64,000 nt of DNA from Caldicellulosiruptor morganii (lineage in GTDB: Bacteria; Bacillota; Thermoanaerobacteria; Caldicellulosiruptorales; Caldicellulosiruptoraceae): positions 156,001 through 220,000 of the forward strand of contig NZ_CP113865.1 of assembly GCF_026810225.1 (NCBI RefSeq). Reading direction: 5' to 3'. Every line of letters starts with the position of its first letter. Positions within the stretch are counted from its first letter, which is position 1. The notes under the pieces were generated by a model. That model was not told where the DNA came from. It did no database searches and saw nothing but the letters and a program-made list of their open reading frames with translations. Positions 17,310-26,724 of this stretch are shown here, piece by piece. The position numbers and the translations under genes were made by a program.

Positions 17310-19313
17310 ATGGCAGAGAAAGTAAAGCCTCTAAAAACTTCTAAGTTAAAGTTCAGCTTAAAAAGCAAGGCTTTAAAGAAAGTTGTAATATCCATAGCAA
17401 TTGTTGCAATTCTGGCAGGAGCAGGGTTTGGGGTATACAGGTTTGTCCAGGTAAGAAAAAATCAAAATCAGACCATTCAGCAGCGGACTGCAAGGGTAAC
17501 CAGGGGAGATATCACAGTTAGCGTTACAGGCTCCGGTCCGATTGAGTCAGCTCAAAGTGTAGATTTAACATCTACTGTCAGCTCAAACATTACAAAGGTC
17601 AACTTTAACGATGGCGACAGGGTTAAAAAAGGAGATGTAATTTTTGAGCTTGAAAACCAGGATGCAAAGGATAAGATAGACTCAATCAAAAGCCAGATAG
17701 ACGATGTCCAGTCGTCAATTTTGGATGTTGAAGATAGCATCAAAAACCTCAATGTCACGGCACCGATTTCCGGGTATGTAAAAAACCTCAACCTATCAGA
17801 AGGTGACAGGGTCGCAAAAGGCTCAAATTTACTCACAATAATAGATACATCAAAGCTGAAAGTCACATTGCCATTTTCAGCAGCTCTTTTTGGCAAAGTC
17901 AAAATAGGCACGCCAGCAGTTGTTTATATTCCAGACATATCCCAGTCAGTCCAGGGTACAGTTAGCTATCTTGGGAACATAACTTACACAAATGAATACG
18001 GTGGCAGGGTTTTTGATGTTGAGATAACAATCTCAAATCCAGGTGCTCTGCAGGAAGGCATGAAAGCAAGTGCCGAGATAAAGGCAGGAAATGATGTGTA
18101 TCTTAGCACACAGGATGCAGCAATGGAGTATGTAAACAAAGAAAATGTCAAAGCAAAGGTTGATGGTGAGGTTGAAGAGATTTTTGCAAAAAACAACCAG
18201 TTTGTTGAAAAAGGTGCGCTGCTACTGAAGCTTTCAAACGATGACCTGTCAAAACAGCTCAAGAACTATCAGACACAGCTTAAAAACTTGCAACAGCAGC
18301 TGAAAGAGGCAGAGGACAATTTGGAAAACTACTACATCAAAGCTCCATTTGACGGAGTTGTGACGAATATCAACTTCAAAAAAGGTGATAACATAAAAGC
18401 AGGAGAAGTGCTTGCAACCATATTTGACGACAAAAATTTGGTATTCAAGGTTGACATAGATGAACTTGATATTGCTAAAATAAAAGTAGGGCAAAAAGTA
18501 AATATAACAGTTGATGCACTGACAGACACCCAGACAAACCCGCTGACAGGAAAAGTTGCTAAAATCCCGCTTGAAGGTACAACACAAAACGGTGTTACAA
18601 CATATTCTGTTACAATCTCGATTGACAATCCAAAAGATCTCAAGATTGGCATGAATGCAAACGCAGAGATAATTGTAAACCAGAAACAGAATGTGTTGAT
18701 GGTACCGCTTGAAGCTGTGCAGAAATTTGGTAACAGGTACTTTGTGTTTGTAAAATCATCTGAACAAAATGGCTCTCAAGAAGGAGAGACCGGTGGATTT
18801 TTCCCGCAGGGAGGCTTTGAAAGCAGTCAGCAAAGCCAGGGCTCACAAAGCTGGCGACAAAGATGGCAGCAGGAAGGTGGCAGCACACAGAATGCACAGC
18901 AGTGGTCAAACAGCCAAACAAGAGGTTCATGGTCACAAAACAGCCAAACTGCAGGCAGCTTTTCACAGCAGCGAGCAAGAAGAATGGCAAGCCTTCTTAA
19001 CAACAGCTATTACAAGGGCGCAGTTTTACGACCTGTTGAGGTTGGAATCAACAATGATTCTTATATTGAAATTGTAAGTGGTCTTAGCGAAGGGGATATT
19101 GTTGTGCTGCCACCACTTTCAACAGGCTCAACAAGCACACAGACGCAAACTCAGCAAGGATTTAATATAATGGGCGGATTTGGCGCCCCGGGTGGTGGAA
19201 TGCCGGGCGAGTTCAGACAATACAGGCAGTTCAGACAGAACCAGAGTTCAGGAGGCAGCGGTACAACAAACAGAAATTCAACCGGTAATCAGGGCAGTTC
19301 TACACAAAGATAA
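17310..19313 (+). CDS. macA: MacA/HlyD-type membrane fusion adaptor with two lipoyl modules
   Basis: A 667-residue adaptor. Start ATG 17310 has GGAAGGG 8 bp upstream; GTG 17304 is possible. A lysine-rich N-terminus precedes one membrane helix (about 27-48). Unusually, two barrel-sandwich (lipoyl-like) halves are repeated: one around KKGDVIFELENQDAK / VTAPISGYVKNLNLSEGDRV, and another around FVEKGALLLKLSNDDL / IKAPFDGVVTNINFKKGDNI, each with a short coiled hairpin. A beta-barrel and membrane-proximal domain follow, with a Ser/Gln/Gly-rich low-complexity insert (about 490-560) and tail. It should link the MacB permease at 20016 to an extracellular substrate or wall component. Confidence 0.85.
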   Translation: MAEKVKPLKTSKLKFSLKSKALKKVVISIAIVAILAGAGFGVYRFVQVRKNQNQTIQQRTARVTRGDITVSVTGSGPIESAQSVDLTSTVSSNITKVNFNDGDRVKKGDVIFELENQDAKDKIDSIKSQIDDVQSSILDVEDSIKNLNVTAPISGYVKNLNLSEGDRVAKGSNLLTIIDTSKLKVTLPFSAALFGKVKIGTPAVVYIPDISQSVQGTVSYLGNITYTNEYGGRVFDVEITISNPGALQEGMKASAEIKAGNDVYLSTQDAAMEYVNKENVKAKVDGEVEEIFAKNNQFVEKGALLLKLSNDDLSKQLKNYQTQLKNLQQQLKEAEDNLENYYIKAPFDGVVTNINFKKGDNIKAGEVLATIFDDKNLVFKVDIDELDIAKIKVGQKVNITVDALTDTQTNPLTGKVAKIPLEGTTQNGVTTYSVTISIDNPKDLKIGMNANAEIIVNQKQNVLMVPLEAVQKFGNRYFVFVKSSEQNGSQEGETGGFFPQGGFESSQQSQGSQSWRQRWQQEGGSTQNAQQWSNSQTRGSWSQNSQTAGSFSQQRARRMASLLNNSYYKGAVLRPVEVGINNDSYIEIVSGLSEGDIVVLPPLSTGSTSTQTQTQQGFNIMGGFGAPGGGMPGEFRQYRQFRQNQSSGGSGTTNRNSTGNQGSSTQR

Positions 19314-19334
19314 AAAAGAAGGTGAAAGCTTGCT

Positions 19335-20012
19335 ATGATTGAACTTATAGACATATACAAAATTTACAAAATGGGCGATAGCGAAGTGTATGCTTTAAAC
19401 GGTGTTAGCTTAAAAATCAACCCTCACGAGTTTGTTGCCATAGTGGGACCATCCGGTTCAGGAAAATCAACCCTGATGAACATAATAGGCTGTCTTGACA
19501 CACCTACATCTGGCACATATATACTGGATGGTCATGAGGTTAGCAGGCTGAATGACAATCAGCTTGCCGAGATTCGAAACAGCAAGATAGGTTTTGTGTT
19601 TCAGAGTTTTAACTTAATTCCACAGCTCACAGCGCTTGAAAATGTTGAACTTCCTCTGATTTACAAAGGCATGCCTGCATCGGCAAGGCACAGGCTTGCA
19701 AAGGAAGCCTTGGCAAGGGTTGGCTTGGAGCAAAGAATGCATCACAGACCAAGGCAGCTGTCTGGCGGGCAGCAGCAGAGGGTTGCAATTGCAAGGGCGC
19801 TTGTCACAAACCCGGCAATAATTCTTGCAGATGAGCCAACAGGAAACCTGGATTCAAAGTCAGGTGCTGAAATAATACAAATATTCAAGGAACTTCATGT
19901 ACAGGGCAGCACAATTGTTTTGATCACGCATGACAATAATATAGCCACTCAGGCAAAAAGGATTGTGAGAATTCAGGATGGTCAGATAATAGAAGACAGG
20001 GAGGTGAGCTGA
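19335..20012 (+). CDS. macB: MacB/LolD-type ABC transporter ATPase
   Basis: A 225-residue ATP-binding subunit. Walker A is GPSGSGKST near residue 38, the Q-loop is FQSFNLIPQ, the signature is [15 protein letters not shown], and Walker B is [13 protein letters not shown] with the H-loop LITHD. This is the MacB/LolD/FtsE-like subgroup that drives mechanotransmission rather than substrate import. It lies between adaptor and permease genes with 3-20 bp gaps. Confidence 0.93.
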   Translation: MIELIDIYKIYKMGDSEVYALNGVSLKINPHEFVAIVGPSGSGKSTLMNIIGCLDTPTSGTYILDGHEVSRLNDNQLAEIRNSKIGFVFQSFNLIPQLTALENVELPLIYKGMPASARHRLAKEALARVGLEQRMHHRPRQLSGGQQQRVAIARALVTNPAIILADEPTGNLDSKSGAEIIQIFKELHVQGSTIVLITHDNNIATQAKRIVRIQDGQIIEDREVS

Positions 20013-20015
20013 CAG

Positions 20016-21194
20016 GTGGCACAGTTTATTTTAGCTTTTAGAATGGCAATAAAAAGTATACTTTCAAATAAGCTGAGGTCCTTTTTGACAATGCTTGGTG
20101 TTATCATAGGTATCTGGGCGGTAATTGCAGTTGTTGGACTTGCGCAGGGGAGTACAAAAAGCATAACAGACAGGCTTCAGAGGCTTGGGACAAATCTAAT
20201 ACAGATAAACATAACAGGAAGAAACAGCAACAGAAATGTCACATTTGAGGAACTTCAGCAGTTTGCCGACCAGCATGCAGATGATATAGAAGCAATTGCA
20301 CCGACTGTGTCAAGCTCTGTTACACTGAAGTATGGAACAACCACACATGACACCACTCTTATCGGGACAACTGCGGACTACAGCACAGTCAGAGATGTAA
20401 ATGTCAGCAGTGGAAGGTTTATATTGCCTATTGATGTGGACTATCGTCAAAAAGTTGCGCTTGTTGGCACTTACATTGTGAAAGATTTGTTCAATGGTGA
20501 AAATCCAATAGGAAAAAAGTTAAAGATAAACGGGCAGATATTCACGGTTGTTGGTGTTTTGGAGGAGCGTGCAAATTCACAGGAGCAGTCAGACGACGAC
20601 CAGGTGATAGTGCCGGTGACTGTTGCGCAAAGACTCACACGAAACGCGATCATCCGAAACTTTGCGATAAAAATCACAGACGGAAACAAAAGTGACACTG
20701 TTATGAACTACCTGAATAATTTTCTGTACAAAATCTACAACGACACAACTGCATACAGGGTATTTAACACAGCCCAGCTCCTTGACACCTTAAACAGCGT
20801 AACGCAAACACTTACACTCATGCTTGCAGGAATTGCCGCAATCTCACTAATTGTTGGTGGAATTGGAATCATGAATATCATGCTTGTATCTGTGACTGAG
20901 AGAACAAGAGAAATAGGAATCAGAAAAGCAATTGGCGCAAAGAGAAGAAATATTCTTGTTCAGTTTTTAATAGAGGCATCTGTTGTGACAGGGCTTGGAG
21001 GAATAATTGGGATTATTTTGGGGTATGTGACAATTAATTTGTTCTCAAAGCTAAATGTTGCAACGGCAATATTCTCTGTACCATGGGCAATTTTAGCATT
21101 TACCATTTCACTTGCGATTGGGATAGTCTTTGGGCTGTTCCCGGCTTCAAAGGCGTCCAGACTGAATCCAATTGAAGCTTTAAGATATGAATAA
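20016..21194 (+). CDS. macB: MacB-type ABC permease (FtsX-like)
   Basis: A 392-residue permease with the MacB fold: N-terminal helix (about 15-40, with SILSNKLRSFLTMLGVIIGI), a roughly 230-residue extracellular domain, then three C-terminal helices in an FtsX domain (GGIGIMNIMLVSVTERTREIGIRKAIGA). GTG start 3 bp after the ATPase stop. With the ATPase and adaptor it forms a tripartite-like exporter. In Gram-positive relatives such systems export antimicrobial peptides, lipopeptides or surface material. The SLH gene 21 bp downstream suggests an envelope role. Confidence 0.92.
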   Translation: MAQFILAFRMAIKSILSNKLRSFLTMLGVIIGIWAVIAVVGLAQGSTKSITDRLQRLGTNLIQINITGRNSNRNVTFEELQQFADQHADDIEAIAPTVSSSVTLKYGTTTHDTTLIGTTADYSTVRDVNVSSGRFILPIDVDYRQKVALVGTYIVKDLFNGENPIGKKLKINGQIFTVVGVLEERANSQEQSDDDQVIVPVTVAQRLTRNAIIRNFAIKITDGNKSDTVMNYLNNFLYKIYNDTTAYRVFNTAQLLDTLNSVTQTLTLMLAGIAAISLIVGGIGIMNIMLVSVTERTREIGIRKAIGAKRRNILVQFLIEASVVTGLGGIIGIILGYVTINLFSKLNVATAIFSVPWAILAFTISLAIGIVFGLFPASKASRLNPIEALRYE

Positions 21195-21215
21195 AACCTT
21201 GGAGGGATTTGAAAG

Positions 21216-24200
21216 ATGAGAAAAAAGTTGATAACAGCTTTCGTGATGCTTTGTTTTGTGATTGTCAGCACCGGTGTTTTTTCTGCTTTTGCTGCATACA
21301 GGGACATTCCATCAAATGCAAGTTACAAGCAGGCTGTAGAAAAGCTAAATAAGCTTGGAATTCTTGTTTACAGGGACTATTTCAAGCCAGGTGCCAGTGT
21401 AACACGCGGTGAATTTGCAGCTGCAATTGTCAGGATTTCAAACGCAGAGGATGAAGCAAACCTGTTAAAAGGTTATTCGCAGTATCCCGACATAAAACCA
21501 AACACAGCCCTGTGTGGATTTGTCAACTGGGCTGTGAAGAAAAAATACATGACACCAATGGCAGACGGCAAATTTAATCCCAACGGCCCACTAACCTTTG
21601 CACAGGCGACAACTGCTATTGTTAGAATGCTCGGGTATTCTGACTCAGACCTCTCTGGCATCTGGCCACAAAGCTATATCGACAGGGCATCTGAACTTGG
21701 ACTTATAAAAGGAATAAACCTTTCAGCTTCTCAAAAGGTTCCGCGCTGGGCTCTTGCCTTGATGCTATCAAGGCTTCTTGACACTGAGGTCAAAACTGGT
21801 GGGAGTCAAGCGCAGGGCAGCCAGTCAGCTTCAAGTTTAGTCACAGCATCAAACCAGAGTAGCAGTGGTATAAAATTTTCTGAGTATGTTGGGCTTTACA
21901 AATCGTATGTTGTGCTTGATACTGGAAAGACATCTTCAAAGCTTCTTTCGAATGAGGTTCTGACAGATAGCGGTGTGCTTGTGAACACAACAAAAGCCCA
22001 GCTGGAAGCTGGAAAAAGGTATATGCTTCAGGTTGATGGCAGCAAAATCACAAAGGTGTTTGGAGTTGAAACTGATTCTTTTCAGATTATCAGCACAAAG
22101 GTTGATGGAAAGACTGTATATTACAAAGAAAGTGGAAAGACAAAGTCAATAACTTTGCCATCTTCAGCAACATACTATTACAATGGCTCAAAACAAAGCT
22201 ACGATGCAATAGAAAATGTTCTAAAACCAAACCAGAAGATAAGCTTTATATATTCTGAGGATAGAAGCAAAGTGGACTGTATTGTAATCAAAGACATATA
22301 TTCACCAGAAGTTTATGGAAACTATGATGAGCTGCTGGTTCTGGCAACTTACAAAACATCATCGGCACTGGATCCAAATCAGGTTCAGACAGACAGGGGA
22401 ATATACTTTGTTGCACCTTCTATAAAACCTGATAGCCTTGAAATAGGTACAAAGTATGGAGTGTATATAAAGAATGACACAATTACAGCAGTTTCTCAGA
22501 AAGTGTGGACATCTGATAAGTTTACCATCAAAAATATAGATAATTATACACTTAATGCTGTTCAAGATGACAAAACACAGAAGATTCAGCTAAGCAGTAA
22601 GCCTTTGTATTACTATCAGGGGACGAAGCAGAGCTATGAGAATCTGCCAAACATTTTAAAAGAAGGTCAGATACTCTATGTATCAAAAGACATAGACACA
22701 GGCAGGGTTATGGCATATGTTATTCAGGACCCATACGGCAGTGAGTACGGAAACTACATTGAGGCAATAGTTTTGCAAAATGCACTTTTAAATTCAAGCC
22801 TTGAGAACAACCAGGTGCTTACCGACAAGGGCATATACTACCTTCCATCTGAAGATACAAAGCTTGAGATAGGAGCAAAGTATGGGTTTTATGTTAAAGA
22901 CGATAAAATAACGCTTGTTATAAAGAAGCTGAATGCTACTTTGCAGTATGAGGTAACAGATGTTATAAGCGATACCAACGTCAAGCTAAAGGGTGCTCAG
23001 GGGCAGGAGAATTTGATTTTGCCTCAAAAGCCAGCTTACTATTACAATGGAGCAAAGATGAACTATACAGAACTCAAAAATGTGCTAAAAGCAGGGCAGA
23101 AAATCTACTTTGGCTATGCAAAGGATGGCAGGACATGCGAATATGTTGTAATCCAGGATCCATATTCTTCTGAGTATGGCACATATGCAGAAGTGATAGT
23201 GATGGCTGATAGCATTTCGTCAAGCAAGCTTGCAACAGGTGAGGTTCTGACAGACAGGGGCATATATGTTGTGGGAAGATCTGCAGGAAAGCTTTCTGTT
23301 GGAGCAAAGTATGGTGTGTATATCAAAAATGATACAATCACAAAGGTTGTGAAAAAGCTCAATAATAGCGAACAGGCAGAGATCACAGCGGTTGTGAGCG
23401 ATACAAATGTGAAGCTCAAAAAAGGCAGCACTGAGAACACCATGTTCCTTCCACAAAAACCCACGTATTACTATAATGGAAACAAAGTAAGTTATGACCA
23501 GCTAAAGAGCATTCTCAAGATGGGGCAGAAGATATATTTTGGTTACAACCAGTCAGGAAGTTCTTATGAGTACGCAATCATCCAGGACCCATACTATGAT
23601 GAATACGGAACATACATGGAAGTTATTGTGATGGGCACAAGCAAGGTAACAAAAGGTCTTGCAGAGGATGAAGTTCTGACAGACAGGGGTATTTTGAGCT
23701 TGCCATCGAGTCAGAACACAAGCTTGGAGCTTGGCGCAAAGTATGGGCTTTATGTTGACTCAAGTAACAATATAACATATGTGTACAAAAAGTTTAACTC
23801 AACCGATGGCATGACAGTTGTATACGCACTTGGGAGCAAAGTAACAGTTGATAAGGGCGGAACACAGGTTGATATGAACCTGCCACAGAACATAACCTAC
23901 TATTACAATGGTGCAAAGATAGATTATCAAACGGCGCTGCAAAAGATTGTAAGGAACACATCGCTTGTGTTTGGGATGTCAGCACAGAAGCAGGGCAAAT
24001 ATGACTACTGTGTTATATTTGACCCGGTATACAGCAAACCATATCTTGCAGATGAGCAAACCTACCTGACTTTGAAAGCAGGTGATCTGGATATAAGTGG
24101 TAGCAGTAAAGTTATAAAAGATGGGGATGTTGTTGATTACAGCTACATCCAGAAAAATGATGTTGTATATGCTGTGACAGACATCTGGGGTGGCAACAAG

Positions 24201-24446
24201 TTCATACTTGTTGTAGATAATAAGGTTGAAGGTTATATCAAAAGCTACCAGCCAACAAGACTAACGCCAAGATTTATTGTTGCAACTGTATTTGACCCGA
24301 CATCAGGAAAGCTTGTGGACAGGACGTATGAGGTGAGCGAGGATTTTGACCCGTCTGTGCTTCTGGCAGACACATTCAAAGTTGGTCAGAGAGTGTATCT
24401 CATCCTGGGGTATGATGGCAGGGTGGTAAATATGGTAAAACCGTAA
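21216..24446 (+). CDS. SLH-domain surface protein with five tandem repeats, in exporter operon
   Basis: A 1076-residue secreted protein. Signal peptide (1-27) is followed by SLH modules to about residue 195 (RDIPSNASYKQAVEKL, VTRGEFAAAIVRIS, NPNGPLTFAQATTAIVRML) and a Ser/Gln linker. From about 215 to 900 a unit of about 130-160 residues recurs: YYYNG-x-K-x-x-Y, then GQKIYFGY, [IV]QDPY-x-x-EYG-x-Y-x-E, EVLTD[RK]GI and GAKYG-x-Y. Five YYYNG/YYYQG motifs mark five copies. I do not recognise the repeat as a named domain. Cotranscription with a MacA-MacB exporter suggests it is the exported client or a wall-anchored partner; which is unknown. Confidence 0.85.
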   Translation: MRKKLITAFVMLCFVIVSTGVFSAFAAYRDIPSNASYKQAVEKLNKLGILVYRDYFKPGASVTRGEFAAAIVRISNAEDEANLLKGYSQYPDIKPNTALCGFVNWAVKKKYMTPMADGKFNPNGPLTFAQATTAIVRMLGYSDSDLSGIWPQSYIDRASELGLIKGINLSASQKVPRWALALMLSRLLDTEVKTGGSQAQGSQSASSLVTASNQSSSGIKFSEYVGLYKSYVVLDTGKTSSKLLSNEVLTDSGVLVNTTKAQLEAGKRYMLQVDGSKITKVFGVETDSFQIISTKVDGKTVYYKESGKTKSITLPSSATYYYNGSKQSYDAIENVLKPNQKISFIYSEDRSKVDCIVIKDIYSPEVYGNYDELLVLATYKTSSALDPNQVQTDRGIYFVAPSIKPDSLEIGTKYGVYIKNDTITAVSQKVWTSDKFTIKNIDNYTLNAVQDDKTQKIQLSSKPLYYYQGTKQSYENLPNILKEGQILYVSKDIDTGRVMAYVIQDPYGSEYGNYIEAIVLQNALLNSSLENNQVLTDKGIYYLPSEDTKLEIGAKYGFYVKDDKITLVIKKLNATLQYEVTDVISDTNVKLKGAQGQENLILPQKPAYYYNGAKMNYTELKNVLKAGQKIYFGYAKDGRTCEYVVIQDPYSSEYGTYAEVIVMADSISSSKLATGEVLTDRGIYVVGRSAGKLSVGAKYGVYIKNDTITKVVKKLNNSEQAEITAVVSDTNVKLKKGSTENTMFLPQKPTYYYNGNKVSYDQLKSILKMGQKIYFGYNQSGSSYEYAIIQDPYYDEYGTYMEVIVMGTSKVTKGLAEDEVLTDRGILSLPSSQNTSLELGAKYGLYVDSSNNITYVYKKFNSTDGMTVVYALGSKVTVDKGGTQVDMNLPQNITYYYNGAKIDYQTALQKIVRNTSLVFGMSAQKQGKYDYCVIFDPVYSKPYLADEQTYLTLKAGDLDISGSSKVIKDGDVVDYSYIQKNDVVYAVTDIWGGNKFILVVDNKVEGYIKSYQPTRLTPRFIVATVFDPTSGKLVDRTYEVSEDFDPSVLLADTFKVGQRVYLILGYDGRVVNMVKP

Positions 24447-24476
24447 AAAGTGACTTTTAACTGGCTCAATAACTAA

Positions 24477-24519
24477 AAGGGACTTGCCACAATTTTCTGG
24501 CACAGTCCCTTGTTTTTTT
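24477..24519 (+). terminator. Terminator of the envelope export operon
   Basis: AAGGGACTTGCCA pairs with TGGCACAGTCCCTT (13 bp with a small bulge), followed by a G-T8 run. Nearly the same 41-nt block recurs at 27527. Confidence 0.85.
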
Positions 24520-25200
24520 GGCTCTTTGTCAAGTAGTGGGGTGGTTATTCTGAATGCCCACCTTTTTAGCTTTTTCAAGCATGCATTAAATGTTATTAGT
24601 GTATATTATAGGTAATAAAATCTAAAAAACTAATACCACTCTCGCCCACTCATATAGTGGGTTTTTAAATATTCAGCTTTTTCAATTTATCTACCACAAC
24701 TGTACAAAATCTTCTTCCTGAATCTTTCAAAATTCCTGTATCCAAATCCATCCTCTTAGGTAACCTTTATTTTGTTATTAAAACCATCAGTCGTACTATT
24801 TGTATGCCGAACAAAAAAATGCATTTTACTGTTTCCAAAAAACCAGCTTCTAAAAACTCTTACACATCTCATAAATTCAGAAAGTCCACTTCGCTTCTTC
24901 TACTCTCTATCCACTTTTTTAATACAAGTCTTGCTTCTTCTGAATTTACTTCTCTTTAACACTTTCTTAAATGCTTCTTTGAGCTGATGGGCTTTTCTCA
25001 AATCTTGGCTGCAGCAAAACATTACCTCTAATTCTTCTCTTAACACAGTTTCAAGTTCTTCGTAAGCCTTCGATAATAATTTCCTGCTCCTTTCAAAAGA
25101 CTATACAAAATTACTTTCTAATTCTTCTTGTATCCTTTTTCTCACATTTTCTAAAGCCAAATAAACATATCGGATTGATATCTGTATACGGTTATTTTTA
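24520..25200 (-). pseudogene. ISL3-family transposase relic with one terminal repeat
   Basis: On the minus strand the translation, broken by many stops and frameshifts, keeps blocks typical of the ISL3 transposase C-terminus: an NKIKVT / GFGYRNFERFRKKILYSCG stretch and, further upstream, EELETVLREELEVMFCCSQ and HQLKEAFKKVL. The edge at 24520 (GGCTCTTTGTCAAGTAGTGG) resembles ISL3 terminal repeats. No intact ORF and no second end were found. The 25201-25408 stretch is AT-rich and includes an unassigned leader for the HD gene. Confidence 0.7.
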
Positions 25201-25408
25201 AATTTTTTAAAATACATTTTGTAATTACTACAAATTACCATATGAAATATTTTTTACAAACTCTTGACACTATGTACATAAAAATTATGTTTGAAAAAAT
25301 TTATTCAATTTATTATAATAAAAATGAAGAACATATTTTCTTTTGTTGCCAAAAATTATGCTTTGTAAAAAATATTCAGGCAAACTATTTTGATAGTGGA
25401 GAGGCAAA

Positions 25409-26695
25409 ATGAGTGCAAATGAAATCTATGAATTCAGAGATCCAGTTCATGGTTTTATTCAGGTTAATGATTTAGAGCTGAAAATCATAGATTCCTATCC
25501 ATTTCAGAGATTAAGAAATATAAAACAACTGGCATTTTCCCATTACGTCTATCATGGAGCAGAACATTCAAGATTTGGACATTCATTGGGCGTTATGCAT
25601 CTTGTTACAAAAGCTTTCAGGACAGTTGTTGAGAAGACAAATATTTTTGATATTCCTCGAAAAGAATGGTATACTCAGATATTGAGACTTATAGCTTTAA
25701 TTCATGATATCGGACATGCTCCCTTTTCCCACGCTACAGAAGAGCTTTTTCCGGATGATTTGAAACATGAAGATTACAGTTGCATGATAGCAACTCAAAC
25801 AGAGATAAAAGATTACATTTATGAAATTGGAGAGAGATTAAAAAAACTCTACGGTGAAGACTATGATATTACTCCTGAGCTGATTTGTTCTATATACAAA
25901 GGTGAAAATATAGAAAATCCTGATTTCATGTTTTTAAGAAAGTTTATGGACAGTGAATTAGACTGTGACAAGATGGATTATCTTTTACGAGATTCGCTTT
26001 ACTGTGGTGTAAGCTATGGAAAATTTGATCTGGAGAGGTTAATAAATACTCTTACCATTTGGAAGAATGATGAAGGCATACTTCATCTTGCTGTTGAAAA
26101 AGGCGGAATGCACGCTTTTGAAGAATTTGTTTTAGCACGATATTTTATGTTTACACAGGTTTACTTTCACAAAACCCGAAGGTTCTTGGATAATATGCTT
26201 TTCTCTTTTTTGAAGTCTACTTTGAAAGAGGGTAAATATCCCAGAGATATTAATGAATTTTTACAATATGACGATGTAACAATCAGTAAACTTATCAGAG
26301 AAAAGAGCAAGGAAAATGAATGTGCAGAAAGACTTTTAAAGAGAAAGATAATGAGCTGTATTTATGAAACACCACCACATGCTAACAAAGATCAAGAATC
26401 TATCTATAACATTGTCAAAAACGAACTCAAACAAAAAGTTGGCGAAGAGAACTTGCTTTTTGATTCAGCAGACAAAATGATTCATCAGATACCTGTAAAA
26501 TATGAACTTGATAGCGAAAAAGCAATCCCTATAATAGACGAGAAAAACAGAGAAGTGATGTCTATAAGCATTGCTTCAGAGGTTATAAAAAAGATGACTG
26601 AACCAATAAATATAAAAAGGATATATGTTACTGAGGATAAAAGAAAAGAGGCAGAAAAGATAGTAAATGGAATATTTAACAAAATGAAACATTAA
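25409..26695 (+). CDS. HD-superfamily phosphohydrolase (COG1078, dNTPase-related)
   Basis: A 428-residue metal-dependent hydrolase. The N-terminal FRDPVHGFIQV and FQRLRNIKQLAFSHYVY, then HSRFGHSLGVMHL, HDIGHAPFSHATEEL and DCDKMDYLLRDSLYCG, give the H...HD...D metal site of the COG1078/SAMHD1-like branch of HD enzymes, which act on (d)NTPs or other phosphate esters. ATG 25409 has GGAGAGG upstream. It is followed after 29 bp by a YwgA-like gene, the same pairing as ywfO-ywgA in Bacillus subtilis. Confidence 0.88.
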   Translation: MSANEIYEFRDPVHGFIQVNDLELKIIDSYPFQRLRNIKQLAFSHYVYHGAEHSRFGHSLGVMHLVTKAFRTVVEKTNIFDIPRKEWYTQILRLIALIHDIGHAPFSHATEELFPDDLKHEDYSCMIATQTEIKDYIYEIGERLKKLYGEDYDITPELICSIYKGENIENPDFMFLRKFMDSELDCDKMDYLLRDSLYCGVSYGKFDLERLINTLTIWKNDEGILHLAVEKGGMHAFEEFVLARYFMFTQVYFHKTRRFLDNMLFSFLKSTLKEGKYPRDINEFLQYDDVTISKLIREKSKENECAERLLKRKIMSCIYETPPHANKDQESIYNIVKNELKQKVGEENLLFDSADKMIHQIPVKYELDSEKAIPIIDEKNREVMSISIASEVIKKMTEPINIKRIYVTEDKRKEAEKIVNGIFNKMKH

Positions 26696-26724
26696 AATTA
26701 GGAAGACAAGGGGGTAGCTACCTC

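Noticed and set aside
21850..23990. Tandem repeats as a CRISPR or DNA-level repeat array
   Set aside because: The repeats are conserved at protein level in one frame with diverged DNA; no spacer pattern exists.
24772..24987. 71-codon forward ORF
   Set aside because: It is antisense to the recognisable ISL3 transposase relic.
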